Assembly (NCBI GenBank): GCA_020809705.1
Contig: CP085831.1
Location: 4,898,001-4,962,000, forward strand
Source: Calonectria ilicicola
Taxonomy: Eukaryota > Ascomycota > Sordariomycetes > Hypocreales > Nectriaceae
Direction of reading: 5' to 3'
Length of the DNA stretch: 64,000 bases
Position 1 is the stretch's first letter, and every line of letters begins with the position of its first letter. Positions 1 to 10,755 of this stretch are shown here, in pieces. Under the pieces are notes generated by a model. The model did no database searches, had not been told where the DNA came from, and saw nothing but the letters and a program-made list of their open reading frames with translations. The position numbers and the translations under genes are program-made.

Positions 1-1
1 G

Positions 2-343
2 CAGAAGTGGGAGAATCTATCTTACTTCTTCCTACAAGATGTCGATTTCCATCTTTCGGATTTCCGGCTTTTTATAGGCAGCCCCCATGCACCAGATTTG
101 AACATGACACTGGAAAGGGTTCGCTTGCTGAGCGGAACGTGGGAGGAGATGTTGGATATCCTACGTGAAAAGTCTTGTCGAAAGATAGGGATACATGGTC
201 CGCTTGGCGCCGAGGGCGACAACATGTCATCTGATGAATTCGCAAATATATTCGGCAACGGAAGACTTTACGGATGCAGTAAAGCAGAGGAATATATTAC
301 AAAGATGATAGAAAAAAATCCTTTCAGGGATCGGCCAAACTGA
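2..343 (+). CDS. C-terminal fragment of an unrecognised fungal protein (5' end outside window)
   Basis: The frame is open from base 2 to the TGA at 341-343, giving about 113 residues with no start methionine required, so the gene must begin left of the window. The first ATG inside it is at 104. The segment is hydrophilic with a Trp-Glu-Glu-Met-Leu-Asp-Ile-Leu helix in the middle and ends in Arg-Pro-Asn. This resembles the tails of fungal F-box-type hypothetical proteins in composition, but no domain can be named from so little sequence. Codon use looks normal. It could also be the last exon of a longer gene. Confidence 0.5.
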   Translation, partial: QKWENLSYFFLQDVDFHLSDFRLFIGSPHAPDLNMTLERVRLLSGTWEEMLDILREKSCRKIGIHGPLGAEGDNMSSDEFANIFGNGRLYGCSKAEEYITKMIEKNPFRDRPN

Positions 344-962
344 AGCAAGATATTGCTGTTCTAGAATATACCTTATTAGTTCTGAATTCAAACACTGCCG
401 TGACCTAGCGGAATTGTGTGTTCAAGGGGAGAAGGCCGAATGTCTAGCCAAAGCGCGCAAGGCAGAAAGATGGGGGTGGCTTCCATTGCTTGTGCACGAT
501 TAAGGCTACCAGCCGGCCTGCAGAACAATTTCGCAACTTTTCCCTCACTGACTGAATGCAAGCTTATGATATGGCTTTACTTCTGTGCAACTAATTGCTC
601 GTTGTTAGTATGTCTTTTCTGAGTTAGGAAGAATCTTAATCAATTATGCACTTTGCTAAATCTAGAAGAAAATTTACCCAAGCAATTATTAGTAGTCAAA
701 GATGAATAATACCACTTGGCAGTGCATGTAAACAGTCCTGTCCCATCCAAACTAGTTGATGTGCTCTGTTGCTCGAGTTCAATATTAAGTGAACTGGAGC
801 TGAATCTCTCTCATTACTCATCAATCATTAATCGGTTAGCGCCCGCAACGGTTGATTAGACAGGGATCCGTGGTCAGCTGAGGGGGAAGGGCCAGTTAGG
901 TGCAAGCTGACATCACGAGGCTGATTGACCAAGCTATCCCCTCCAATCCATGGATTTTCGAC
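344..962. other. Spacer upstream of the zinc-finger gene
   Basis: No convincing coding sequence. A 68-codon open frame at 416-622 has no family features. A TAG at 897-899 closes the zinc-finger frame upstream, so that gene starts at 963 unless a 5' exon was missed. Confidence 0.4.
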
Positions 963-2300
963 ATGGGTTGCTTGCAACCAAACACCTCGCAACGTACTTC
1001 AATCATGCCGCCGCCTGAGGAACATCATTTCTCTCCACCTCCCCCTCCACCTCCCCTCACTCACGGTCCATCCTTCTCTAGTCAGGCATCTCCAAGGACG
1101 CCGTTTAGTGACCCATCTTTGTACCCAGCCTTTTCGCCATTTACCTCCCCTATACAGGCCTACAAGGCTCCCGATCCTGGGCTCCCTCCCCGTTGGATAA
1201 GGCAATACGTCTGCAGTGAGTGCGGTGGCGCTTTTTTCCAGCCAGAGCAGCTTCAGCAGCATCAGCGTTTGCATGCCCTGCAGAATGCACTCAAATGTCC
1301 CGAATGCGGTCATCAGTTTGCCCGCCACGATCTTCTCCTTCGTCATCAGAAGGATCAGCATGGGTCGCCAGCTACAAAAAGGCATATACATAATGACCCC
1401 AACCACTCCAAAATATATGCGAATCTCAACCGTCTACTGTGTGAGGTTGAGCAGCGTAAAACGGCAATTGAGAGGCTTCTCTTATTCCAAAGTCAGACCG
1501 CGGTTTCGAGCCCTAACACCACTCGACCTCAAGGAGCCTTACGGCCTGCCGGCCGTGTGGGCAGTTCACGGGACGTTCACCTCTCTCGTAGTCAATCAGC
1601 TACTGCCTATATTAACCACATGAGTAATGTAATAGACAGGAACATACCTCAAGCTCCTGTCCTTGGTATACGATCTGTCTCAGACCAGGGTATGAACCCG
1701 AATTGGAACATTTCGAACCACCACCTCAGCACGCCCCATTCTCGGTTTGGTCCGTTTACGTCGATCACAAACCCGGCTCTGAACCGATCCTATGCACCTC
1801 CAAACCATTCTTTACAGGGGGAGCCTTCGCAGCGCCCACCCAGTGCCCTAGAAAATACTCCTCTCTCTGGCGTTGGCGTGCATCCTAGCGAGTTCCTTGA
1901 ACAATGCGCTCGCTCGCAGAACAGATCTGAACCTTCCTTATCGTCAATGGCCCAGGAATCTTTAAGCAGGTCGGAGTCGGGATTCCCCCCGTCTCTTGAC
2001 TATATCCGGGAGAGAGCGTTTACCAATAATCATTTTCAAAGCTCAGACCTGGGAATCTTCAATTCAAACCCCAGTGTTACTAAACGCCCCCGTTCGTCAT
2101 CCTTTGGGAGCACAGATACTGGTGTATCTCATCCCCCAAGATCGAAAAAAGAACCGAAGAAGCTAGTGCAAAAACGATACAAGGATATTTCAAGTCGATC
2201 ACTTGTCCAGCCTTCAGAACAGACCCTGAATGATTCTCGAAATTCGAATGTAGATTTTGAGAATGAAGACTGTTCTAGCAGGCATAATGATGTATATTAG
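963..2300 (+). CDS. C2H2 zinc-finger protein, probable transcription factor
   Basis: Intronless, 445 residues. The start is the first ATG after an in-frame TAG at 897-899; the open frame begins with GTG at 900, which fungi do not normally use. The N-terminus is Pro/Ser-rich with a run of seven prolines near residue 30. Two adjacent C2H2 fingers follow at about residues 82-125: the first has spacing C-x2-C-x12-H-x3-H, the second C-x2-C-x12-H-x4-H. The rest is low-complexity and Ser/Asn/Pro-rich, with a basic Lys-Arg-Pro-Arg and Arg-Ser-Lys-Lys cluster near the C-terminus that could be a nuclear localisation signal. The family usually binds DNA in the nucleus; the target is unknown. Neighbouring genes give no hint of a pathway. 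Confidence 0.85.
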   Translation: MGCLQPNTSQRTSIMPPPEEHHFSPPPPPPPLTHGPSFSSQASPRTPFSDPSLYPAFSPFTSPIQAYKAPDPGLPPRWIRQYVCSECGGAFFQPEQLQQHQRLHALQNALKCPECGHQFARHDLLLRHQKDQHGSPATKRHIHNDPNHSKIYANLNRLLCEVEQRKTAIERLLLFQSQTAVSSPNTTRPQGALRPAGRVGSSRDVHLSRSQSATAYINHMSNVIDRNIPQAPVLGIRSVSDQGMNPNWNISNHHLSTPHSRFGPFTSITNPALNRSYAPPNHSLQGEPSQRPPSALENTPLSGVGVHPSEFLEQCARSQNRSEPSLSSMAQESLSRSESGFPPSLDYIRERAFTNNHFQSSDLGIFNSNPSVTKRPRSSSFGSTDTGVSHPPRSKKEPKKLVQKRYKDISSRSLVQPSEQTLNDSRNSNVDFENEDCSSRHNDVY

Positions 2301-4571
2301 AGGACATCAAAGACCCTGAGCCAGCCGTGATGGGATTATCAAAGACTTGGTGAAAAGCGCACATATAGTCGTAATTCGGTAGTGACTGTGAGGAAAAAGC
2401 CATTTCTCCACTGCATTTACTATATGTATGCTGAATAAGTGGCATTGATGTAATTAATCCAGTAGCTGGGGAACGGTACCAAAACGCCTGTAAATAGAGC
2501 AAGGATAGCTTCTGCCTAGAGATCGTTGCAATAGAAAAAGTCTACAATGATACATAAATTCTGAGATTGACAAGATCAGTCAGATCAGAATCATCATCAG
2601 ATCAGATCAGATCAGAAACCTATAATCTAGATGACAGGTATACCATTATCAGCCGTTTGATTATGTGCTTCTTATTATCTATTTATAATTGGTTAAAGAT
2701 TAAGTTTTTTATAGACTAGTATACCTTATGATAAATAATTACATTTACACTGATGTATAATATATCGACCATGACATTCCCAAAGGGCTAAAAAAGATCC
2801 AGGGCGCGGAGCGCAGTTTCTCGTTGTGACGCAAACAAAATCACGCACGCCACCCTGGGTCTTCCCTGGCCTGGGTGTCTGGGTTGGAAGAGGTCATGTA
2901 AGCGCTGACTTATTCATAAGCTTCCAGTGGCGACTTTTACTTACAACAATGTGATGATTTTTGCGTCATATTTGGGCCCATCTTCTAAGGCAATACTTTG
3001 AATATCACATTTGAGCGGAGTATCACTGTCTCCATGCGAGGAGAAAAGGCTTAAAATGCGGATGTGGCTTTTTGAACTCATGACTTCCAAGATTTTAGTC
3101 TCTATGCAGAAAGAAAATCCACCCTGTTGATCTAACAGGAGACAGAGTGCTTGATCCAGCCCGAGTGATTGTTTAAAATAACGGAGCCAGAGGTAAATAA
3201 GCACTAATGCGAAACTAAAATATCACTGAGGAATCGATCGGGGTAGAGTTTCTAGCTAGTGGGAAACTCAAGAGGGCTATAGGCTCAACATTACACTTTT
3301 GCCTTGTTTTCAAGCTCAGGAGTGGGGGCAGTACCTTATTTTCAACCCCAGATTTCCGAAGCTAAGCGCATGCTATATAACGGGCTAGTAGATAACAAGA
3401 CCTAATAAGAGAGACGTTAGTAATGTCTAAATCCAGTTATTCCTTTTTAAGAAAAGATGTTTCACCCTGCACCTATACAAGCTTTGACACTCAAGGAAGC
3501 ATTGGCGTTAATCATCCACTCGAACAAGATAGCGGTCGTGATTCTTAGGGAACATCTCGGGGGGCTTGCCGGCGGAGACTGATGCAGATATCTTTACGTA
3601 ATTTATCTAACGGTCTGCGCAAAACTTTTAATCCAACCAATAGTAACCAAGGAATATAGCCCCAGCTGACAGCTGAAGCAACGTGCAGGACCAACATGCA
3701 CTTCTCTAGTCAGTCAGAAATAGGTAAATCACTTCGATAATTGGCTGTGCAGTACTATTTTGTGCTAAAAGAGAGCATGAGGAGGCCCGAACATTTGGCC
3801 ACTTGCAGCTTGAGCGATATTGAGCCCCAGCCTGATTTTGACCGAGAGGCTCAATTGTGGGCGATTCACGGCGATCGCATGGAACAAAACTTGGAGTTTT
3901 AAGAATTGAAGTATCTTCCTATAAATACCTTACAATTAGAGATTCTGATCCTTGCTTTCTTCGTTCATTTATATGCCGTATTCTACTAGAGGTCTCACGC
4001 GATGTCGATAAATTCGTGAAGCACATCGTCAGACAACGACATTGGGTGTGTAATTCCATTTACTTCTTTGAGTACGGATATAACAAGAATGATAGAATAG
4101 ATTTACAAGGTACCAAAGTTGTGAAAGCTGATCAGTTTGCCATTTCCTGGGAAAATATGTTGCACATGGTGGTTCGCATCCCAAAGTCACACACCCAGAC
4201 TCTCGATTTTGCTGTGTAGTAAGCTCTGGCAATTCACGTCTGCTATCCTGATTCGAACCAAGATACCGGTCTGGGTATACATTTATGCATTTTTCCAAAT
4301 TCAAGTACCAGAATGTGGCCAATCTCTCTATGCCGTAATAATAAGTGCCAACATGCAGTGGATTGATTATTCACCACCAACAGCCTATCAAGGAGCCTGG
4401 CTTGCACACACCCAAGGAGCTAGCTGCATATTTTAAAGCCACATTTATGCTCAGGCCCCTTTTACTCGCATGGCCTGTACATAAATACGAGAAGCAAGCC
4501 CTTGGAAAGGCCGACTGAGGTTGCCTCTCCTTCTCCCGTGTTTTGTACGCACTGACCCTCCTGATTCCAAT
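2301..4571. other. Long spacer without a supported gene
   Basis: About 2.3 kb, locally A+T-rich. Open frames at 2941-3204 (minus) and 3857-4219 (plus) have no recognisable domain, no clean start context and no neighbouring exon that extends them, so I left them out. A short ATCAG microsatellite lies at 2596-2615. Confidence 0.4.
2596..2615 (+). repeat. ATCAG microsatellite (4 perfect units)
   Basis: Four perfect ATCAG units, preceded at 2574-2589 by imperfect copies of the same pentamer. A simple-sequence tract about 300 bp past the zinc-finger stop codon, with no sign of function. Confidence 0.85.
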
Positions 4572-6540
4572 ATGCGGGGTACATATTTGCCCGTCTCAAA
4601 TTCGGAACGTCCAGATGCATCTCAGGACATTGAAGCCTCGGCATCGCACTCTGCAGACAGTTGTTCTGGGACAGGGCGGGAATTAAACTATCCCGAAAGA
4701 CCTACCAAAATTACAACGATTTTATCAGATTGCGGAACAATATTGCTGCCACTAGCACTTCTTGCGTTTACATCTCACCTAGCGTGGATCAACGGCCAGC
4801 CCATCAATAACCATTATGACAAGTACCAAAATGCACTTACGATTGTAAGACATTCTATGATGCGAATTTGTATTATGTGGCTGATTATATTAGCTTGCAT
4901 CCGCTTTTCCTATTCTGTTCGCGATTATTTTCGGCAGCCTTTTCGCTCAAATTGCGCGATGGAGTTTGGAACATGGTACTACACTTGGCACACTTGAACA
5001 ATTAATGGGTAGCCGGACCTTTGGAGCAGCATTGGAAATCCATTACCAAATGCGGATTATGAACCTTCCTGCCCTCTTGATTATTAGTATTTGGACATTG
5101 TCTCCTCTTGGTGGTCAATCACTACTGCGCATTTTACGCATGGAACCTCTGGTTCTCAATTCAACAGCCTACTATTTAAATACCATAACGGAGCCGCTAT
5201 TTCTAGGAGAAGATCAGGATTTTACTAATTCTGCATTTTACACGGGCATGTTGACAACAGACTTTGTCAAAAACAGTCCTGCAGATCCATGGGGAAATAT
5301 CAAAATTCCGTTTCTGAACGCACCAGGCCCGAATATTGATGATTGGTATGAAGTAAATGCCACCTCAGTATCGGAGTATTCGTCCTTCATAGGGATTCCT
5401 ACCGCCAATACTTCAGTCGGAAACACAACATTTTCCATTGAATCAACCTATATCCAGCTTCAGTGCGGAAAGCTAACGGCATATGCATTAAATAATAATG
5501 CGACCACTTTTGCTTCGCAAGAAACACCTTTGAACAGCACATTTGAAAATCTATTTTCAGTTGATTACACCCCTCTTCATTTCCCAAACGGCACATGGTA
5601 CGGCTTACCATATAACAAAACAAGGTCCGATTGGATTTTGGGTATTGACCGATTTATCGATTCTGTATGGTGGTACGACCAAGGCTTTGGTCACTTTTAA
5701 AATGAAATTGATATAAAAGCTGAGTCGACAAATTTGCTCTTTCAAGCAAGAATAAATAGGACCAACATTGAAATAGACAACAAGGGTATAGGCCACCTTG
5801 TCCCATTCCAAGTTGAAGTAGTCAAATCCGAATGCATTATACGTCAGAAATACGTGGAATCACGGGTCAGATGTTCTCAGACAAGCAACGTCTCTCGAAA
5901 GGACTGCAGGGTTACTGCACAACGAAATTCTACAAAAAAACACCCAAACGAGAACTTATCAACGATTTCTGACCCTTCAACATTTCTAGGTTTGTCGAAA
6001 CGGCTCCCAAGGTCAACACCACATGGAGGTCAAATGGTTAACCCAATCCTCTTTTATCTGAATGATTCTTCTGGGCGCTATGGTGATTTCATTTCTCAGC
6101 CAGATATAAGAAATATTAAACCTTCAGACCTTAGTACCAGACTAAGCCAAGTCATCAACTCATACATGCTTCTTGCACAAGCATCTTATGATATACAAGA
6201 CTTTTTATATTCGAACGAGGATCGCGTTACTGACGCAGGCATCACGGAAAGCGAGATTATAGATCTTGTATTCGTGTATAAAATATCTCGCCCGTGGATT
6301 TGTGCTTGCTTAGGATCATGCATAGTACTATTGTTGGGGGGTATCTTTGGTGTTGCATTTACGCATTTGGCCAAAGGCCCAGAGATATTAGGTTTTGTGT
6401 CGACAATATTCCGCGATTCCAAGAATGTCAAAATTCCAGTGGGAGCAGAGCGAGAGGACGGGCACATTTTATCCAAAATGACGAAAAATGAGCGGTTTCA
6501 GTATCACTCTGGCGATGGAATCGTGGGAATCGTTCCATAA
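4572..6540 (+). CDS. Polytopic membrane protein of unknown function, with one in-frame stop or an unrecognised intron
   Basis: Exon 1 is 4572-4844; a 49-bp GT...AG intron (4845-4893, branch GGCTGAT) restores the frame into 4894-6540, about 639 codons in all. It matches a common but uncharacterised Pezizomycotina family. There is an N-terminal hydrophobic segment, then a second one (exon start to the Ile-Ile-Phe-Gly stretch) followed by the hallmark Leu-Gly-Thr-Leu-Glu-Gln-Leu-Met-Gly-Ser-Arg-Thr and Ser-Pro-Leu-Gly-Gly-Gln. A large Asn-glycosylation-rich extracellular part follows, then a last membrane segment near 6290-6360. TAA at 5698-5700 (codon 360) interrupts the frame. Either this is a nonsense mutation, or 5690-5746 is a 57-bp in-frame intron with a weak GTCACT donor. 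Everything else is intact. Confidence 0.6.
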
Positions 6541-6825
6541 GATGATATCAAGGACGCAGAGTGTAGAGCAAAATAGGACACAAAAAGGATGACGTGAAAT
6601 TAACCTGTATTGTCGATGGCCATTTTCATCAAACATATATCCATCTGGTATTGTAGATGTTATTGTAAGACGCTGGTTAGTCTTTTTATGTTTCATCTTC
6701 CTAGTAATTCTGACTCTCATGGTCTTCTTAACACTTGTCAACTCACTCGGGCCATTGCGTTTCTCTAGAGCCCAATTCACTTCATTCTAAAGTAGAGTTC
6801 CTGTTGAAGGTGCCAGCTCACACCC

Positions 6826-7839
6826 TCATAACCAAGACGATGGAGCATAACATCCAATTTGCGTGATAGGATTTGCTTTCGGCACCCAGTGGCCATCGCA
6901 GTCCGTAATAGACTTTGAATGATGACCCGACTGTTCGTTGAATCCGGTCATGAATTTGCGGGCGTCGACTATCAGAGCTCGCACATCCTCATCGTCGGTT
7001 TTCAGTTTCTGAATATCATCAACTCGGATTCTTCTACCTTGGTGCGCTTCAGGCCAGATCTCGGGATCAAGCCAAATGTATAGACTCTCAAGGGATTCGC
7101 AAAACGGCATGAAATAATTGAAAGCTTCGATGTCAAATTCAGCCATCCGCTCTTCGCGCTGACGGCCGTTGCGCGATCCAAAGTAGTGGAATCCAATACG
7201 CGAAAAGGAAGAAATGACTTGACGAAATTCTTGAAAGCGCGTCACGTTTAGTGGGAAATTTGACAGCATTTCCGGGCAGTTGTTGCGTAGAAAATGATCT
7301 TCCGGTGCGCTTGAAGCAGGGTGTCCAAACCAGAGAATTGACATCCATGAGAGAACGGGAACGTCGTTGTCAGGGCAGTATCGCATGAAGCGAGTCTTGG
7401 TATCCGGACCTAGCTTCCCCTGGTAAACAAGCAATTTTCGGCTATATCTCTTCAAAAATATATCTTCAGATTCGTGGCAAGCAAGCCTTAGACTCAGAAA
7501 TGCCTCGCGGGAGTCTTTGTCCTCCGGTTCTGGGTACTTGTCTGTTGTTAAAAAGTTTGCATCCTCGAGGCATGTAGCCCGATGGCATCGTGGTGATTCC
7601 AAACTGTCGTCCCTGCACACCCAATGTTTGCCGCAAAAGCCGCCATTGTCGATATCACATCTGTGGAAAATCCAGTTGCCCAACATGTTGATTCCGAGAT
7701 GAATGGTGCGATTGGATTGGGCAGTGTCGATAGCAGCATGCCAGATAAGAGTGCGTATCTCCAACGGTAGCATCGAAAAGTAGGGAAAAAGGCCGCCATG
7801 CGAGGCGACTGTTGCTGTTGTTGTTTCCATGGCCATCAT
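6826..7839 (-). CDS. 2EXR-domain protein of unknown function
   Basis: Intronless, 337 residues from the double methionine at 7839. An upstream in-frame ATG at 7914 would add 25 residues, but the 7839 start places the domain where the family usually has it. The N-terminus carries the hallmark of fungal 2EXR proteins: Phe-Pro-x-Phe-x-x-Leu-Pro-x-Glu-Ile-Arg-x-Leu-Ile-Trp, about 15 residues in. The centre has four cysteines in a short region that might bind metal. The biochemical role of 2EXR proteins is not known; they occur as large expanded families in ascomycetes. It is convergent with the membrane-protein gene on its left and no partner is evident. Confidence 0.8.
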   Translation of the reverse strand: MMAMETTTATVASHGGLFPYFSMLPLEIRTLIWHAAIDTAQSNRTIHLGINMLGNWIFHRCDIDNGGFCGKHWVCRDDSLESPRCHRATCLEDANFLTTDKYPEPEDKDSREAFLSLRLACHESEDIFLKRYSRKLLVYQGKLGPDTKTRFMRYCPDNDVPVLSWMSILWFGHPASSAPEDHFLRNNCPEMLSNFPLNVTRFQEFRQVISSFSRIGFHYFGSRNGRQREERMAEFDIEAFNYFMPFCESLESLYIWLDPEIWPEAHQGRRIRVDDIQKLKTDDEDVRALIVDARKFMTGFNEQSGHHSKSITDCDGHWVPKANPITQIGCYAPSSWL

Positions 7840-10755
7840 CCAGAAATATTGTGTTACACGAGATTCGGTCGACTTTTTCATACAAGTGAAAGAAACAAAT
7901 TTTGAATTCCACAATTGGAGCAGGTATTTCTACCCAAAGGCTGCGGCCTGAAATCGCTAGTCTTATTAGACGATCCAATCAAACTTTTAAGCGTCTTCAA
8001 CCCACCACAGCATCCGTGGCCAATGACCATTCAGCCACATTGGAAAAGCGATAATAGCCTAAACAGCAGCTCGAATTGCCGAAATACTCAAAAATGAAAC
8101 CTTATTTAATGATAAATCTGACGAAAGATTTCTGACATTCAGCTTAGACACAAGTTCTACTTATCCAATAACCACGCTCGCAGAGATTCATAGTGAACCC
8201 GTCAACTTGCCTGCTGCTTCCAATTTGACCTTCTGATCTTAGGCCCTACTAAAGAGCTCTCATCAGGACTTGGGCATTTCTCTGGAGGATTGATGCTAGG
8301 TATTGTTATTTTCGTCATGCGAGACCGCTTTCCTCCATATCAACACGGTATCGAGAACTAATGTGTGTCGCTTTCGACTCTAAATGATTCACCACTTACG
8401 ATCATGCCATTTTCGTAAACAGGTGGTGTGCTTATGAGTATTCACGTACAGGCGGGTCCGCGAGCAAGCGGAATATTAATTTATTGATAGTGCATTATGA
8501 CAGGAAGGCTCGTCATTTCTGGCACTTTGTAAGCGATATATATGAAAATTTCCCATCATTATTTCAGCATCTATCTTGAGAGAAATACGCATGTGGCTAG
8601 ATATCATTGACTGTAGTACTCACACCATCAACCGCTACCATATTATGATCAGCATTCTCATTGAAAGCATTCTTGGGGATTTGGGGGGCAATTGTATTTC
8701 TCATATTATTGTCGATATATATTGTCGATGCTGGAGCCACCTCTATTCTTCGCGATTCCGTTGCAATGTGTTATCGCTCTCCCTGGAATATATACGTAGA
8801 AAGTTGATGTCACCAACATGAACGCCATGAAAAGAATAATGATTACTGCGACAACATCGTTCTTCTTCATGATTTCAGCACCAATCCAAGACGATTTCAG
8901 TTAACTTAAATAAATGAGGGGCGGTGCGATATTTCTTCTTCTTGCTTATGGTTCAATACAGGCAGAAATGGCTTGTTTTTGAAAGCATGGAAAGCTATCA
9001 TAACCTCAATTATTAGCTTAATTAATGATATGTAACAAGAGTGAAAGCCTACCTTAAGCATAAATTTGCGATCAGAAAAAGTATGGATTGCAGCAATATC
9101 AAGACAAAAAGTGCAATGTCAAATGTAGAATACAGGGTAGCTGCTCCCGAGTCTAGTTGACGGAGCGCGAGTATCCTGGCCAGTAAACAAATAACCAAAT
9201 GTGGTCGACCGCAGATATTCGCGATTGGGGGCCGTGATCTCAGCCAATCATGTGTTGTATTACAGGGTAAGCGTGATGGTTGCAAGGGTTCGTTGGCGAG
9301 GAGACTGGCCAGTCTGCGATAACACTGTTCAATGTAACATTGTAAATGAGCCATAAAAATGGAAATATGATCATAGCCCAAATGTGTGCCCATTCCGTAT
9401 TGAGTGGCATTTACTGCTGCCAGAACTTGGCTAGCTTCGCCAAATCTCCTCTAGTATTGGCGCGGGGTCATCTACAGCAATCGATGTTGTTGCCCCTCAA
9501 ATTGCACTGTCGATCTTTTTACACGGTGGGGCTACGAATCGGTAAGTGGGCGTGTTCACAATCCTTTATCCGGCCCAACATGGGCGTCTTAGTTGATTAT
9601 GAAGCAGCAGCCTCTAGCTCTGTAACACCAACCACCACGGGATTGTGGCCGAATTTCCCGTTGACAGCAATGTAGACCCACATTTATGTTCAGAAGTCCG
9701 TGGCTGAGGTTCTCTTGGGATGGCGATTTAAATTCACACTTATCCAGAAATTCACCCGGGAAAGTATAGTGCATCTTTGGAAGATTATCCTTCTATGACT
9801 TCTTGAAATCGGATATTTTGGAACTCAACTACACTGAACGTTCGCTTTCTTACCCAAAAAAAAAAAAAAAAGAAAACGTAGATGGATAAATATTTAGAGG
9901 AATTTAGTTCTACATTATTTCCGTTGCTTTTTTTTTATTCCCGTAGTACTTATTTATTTACTAGGCCGTCGGGGAATGACGGGACAAGAGTAGAGATACA
10001 TTATTTCAAGAATCGTATCAAGCCCTTCCTTCCTCCATATCACTGTCAAGAAAGCGAGACTGGCTAGCCACCTGCATCGGAGAAAATTCAACGCACATAC
10101 ATCCGTCATATCCGTTACCGCTTAAATAAGATGATCATCGTGTCGATCAATGACGTCGCCCCGAGTGTTGACAATATTGCTAGTCTCCCAAATCTATTTT
10201 AGCAGGCTTCTTACGGACTAGTACAAAGGACTCACCTGGAACTAAGGGAAATACGAGCACAGTTCGTTTTGGAGCGCCCGCTCTCCACGATTAATCCACT
10301 GTCAAAGAGAAAGATTGTGCGTCAGCGTAATCCATGGGTTTAATTCATTTGTTTCCACCTGGAGAACAGGACAGGTTTCAGGATTAGCTGACCAGAGACC
10401 TTTTTTCCTAATAATTTACTGCAGCCTTGTGCGTGCCCTTCCCATGTCCGACCAAGTGGAATCTCTCCTGAATCTCGGTAGAACCTTGGCAGCATTAGTG
10501 AAGATCGCTGACTTCTGTTTCTGCTCAATCCTCCCACATTCACCGTCACTATGTCGAAAACATGAGGGGTTGGCTGATCGCCGCATTCTGACCGAGCCGA
10601 TCTGAGTCATTGTTTGGTGCTGAGAGGTTAGCCTAGCAGTTACAGAATTGAAGCGATGATATTTGTGCTGGCAGTCATTAAAAAGTTAATTAATATTAAT
10701 CAATATGGATTTATGCTAAAATGTCCCATCCTTTCACTCATCCTTTGTGTATAGC
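7840..10755. other. Long spacer, possibly with a decayed membrane-protein gene
   Basis: About 2.9 kb without a supportable gene. On the minus strand 9049-9393 encodes 114 residues ending in a hydrophobic helix (around Ala-Leu-Phe-Val-Leu-Ile-Leu-Leu). Another minus frame upstream reads like coding sequence but is broken by stops. This could be a relic of a membrane-protein gene, but I cannot name a family. A run of 16 A lies at 9856-9871. Confidence 0.3.
9856..9871 (+). repeat. Poly(A) run
   Basis: Sixteen consecutive A residues in non-coding DNA. No target-site duplication or reverse-transcriptase remnant was seen next to it, so a retroposed tail is only a remote possibility. Confidence 0.7.

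Noticed and set aside
4230..4290. tRNA-like GGTTCGAATC word on the minus strand
   Set aside because: No acceptor stem or anticodon arm can be formed around it.
3857..4436. Overlapping open frames of 120 and 99 codons on the plus strand
   Set aside because: No domain, no hydrophobic or repeat pattern, frames overlap each other and a minus frame, and no intron joins them to a longer gene.
8576..8821. 81-codon plus frame
   Set aside because: A+T-rich, featureless, no continuation in either direction.
9049..9393. Minus frame with a hydrophobic end resembling a membrane protein
   Set aside because: Upstream sequence is broken by stops in every frame and no family is recognisable; kept only as a possible relic in the spacer entry.
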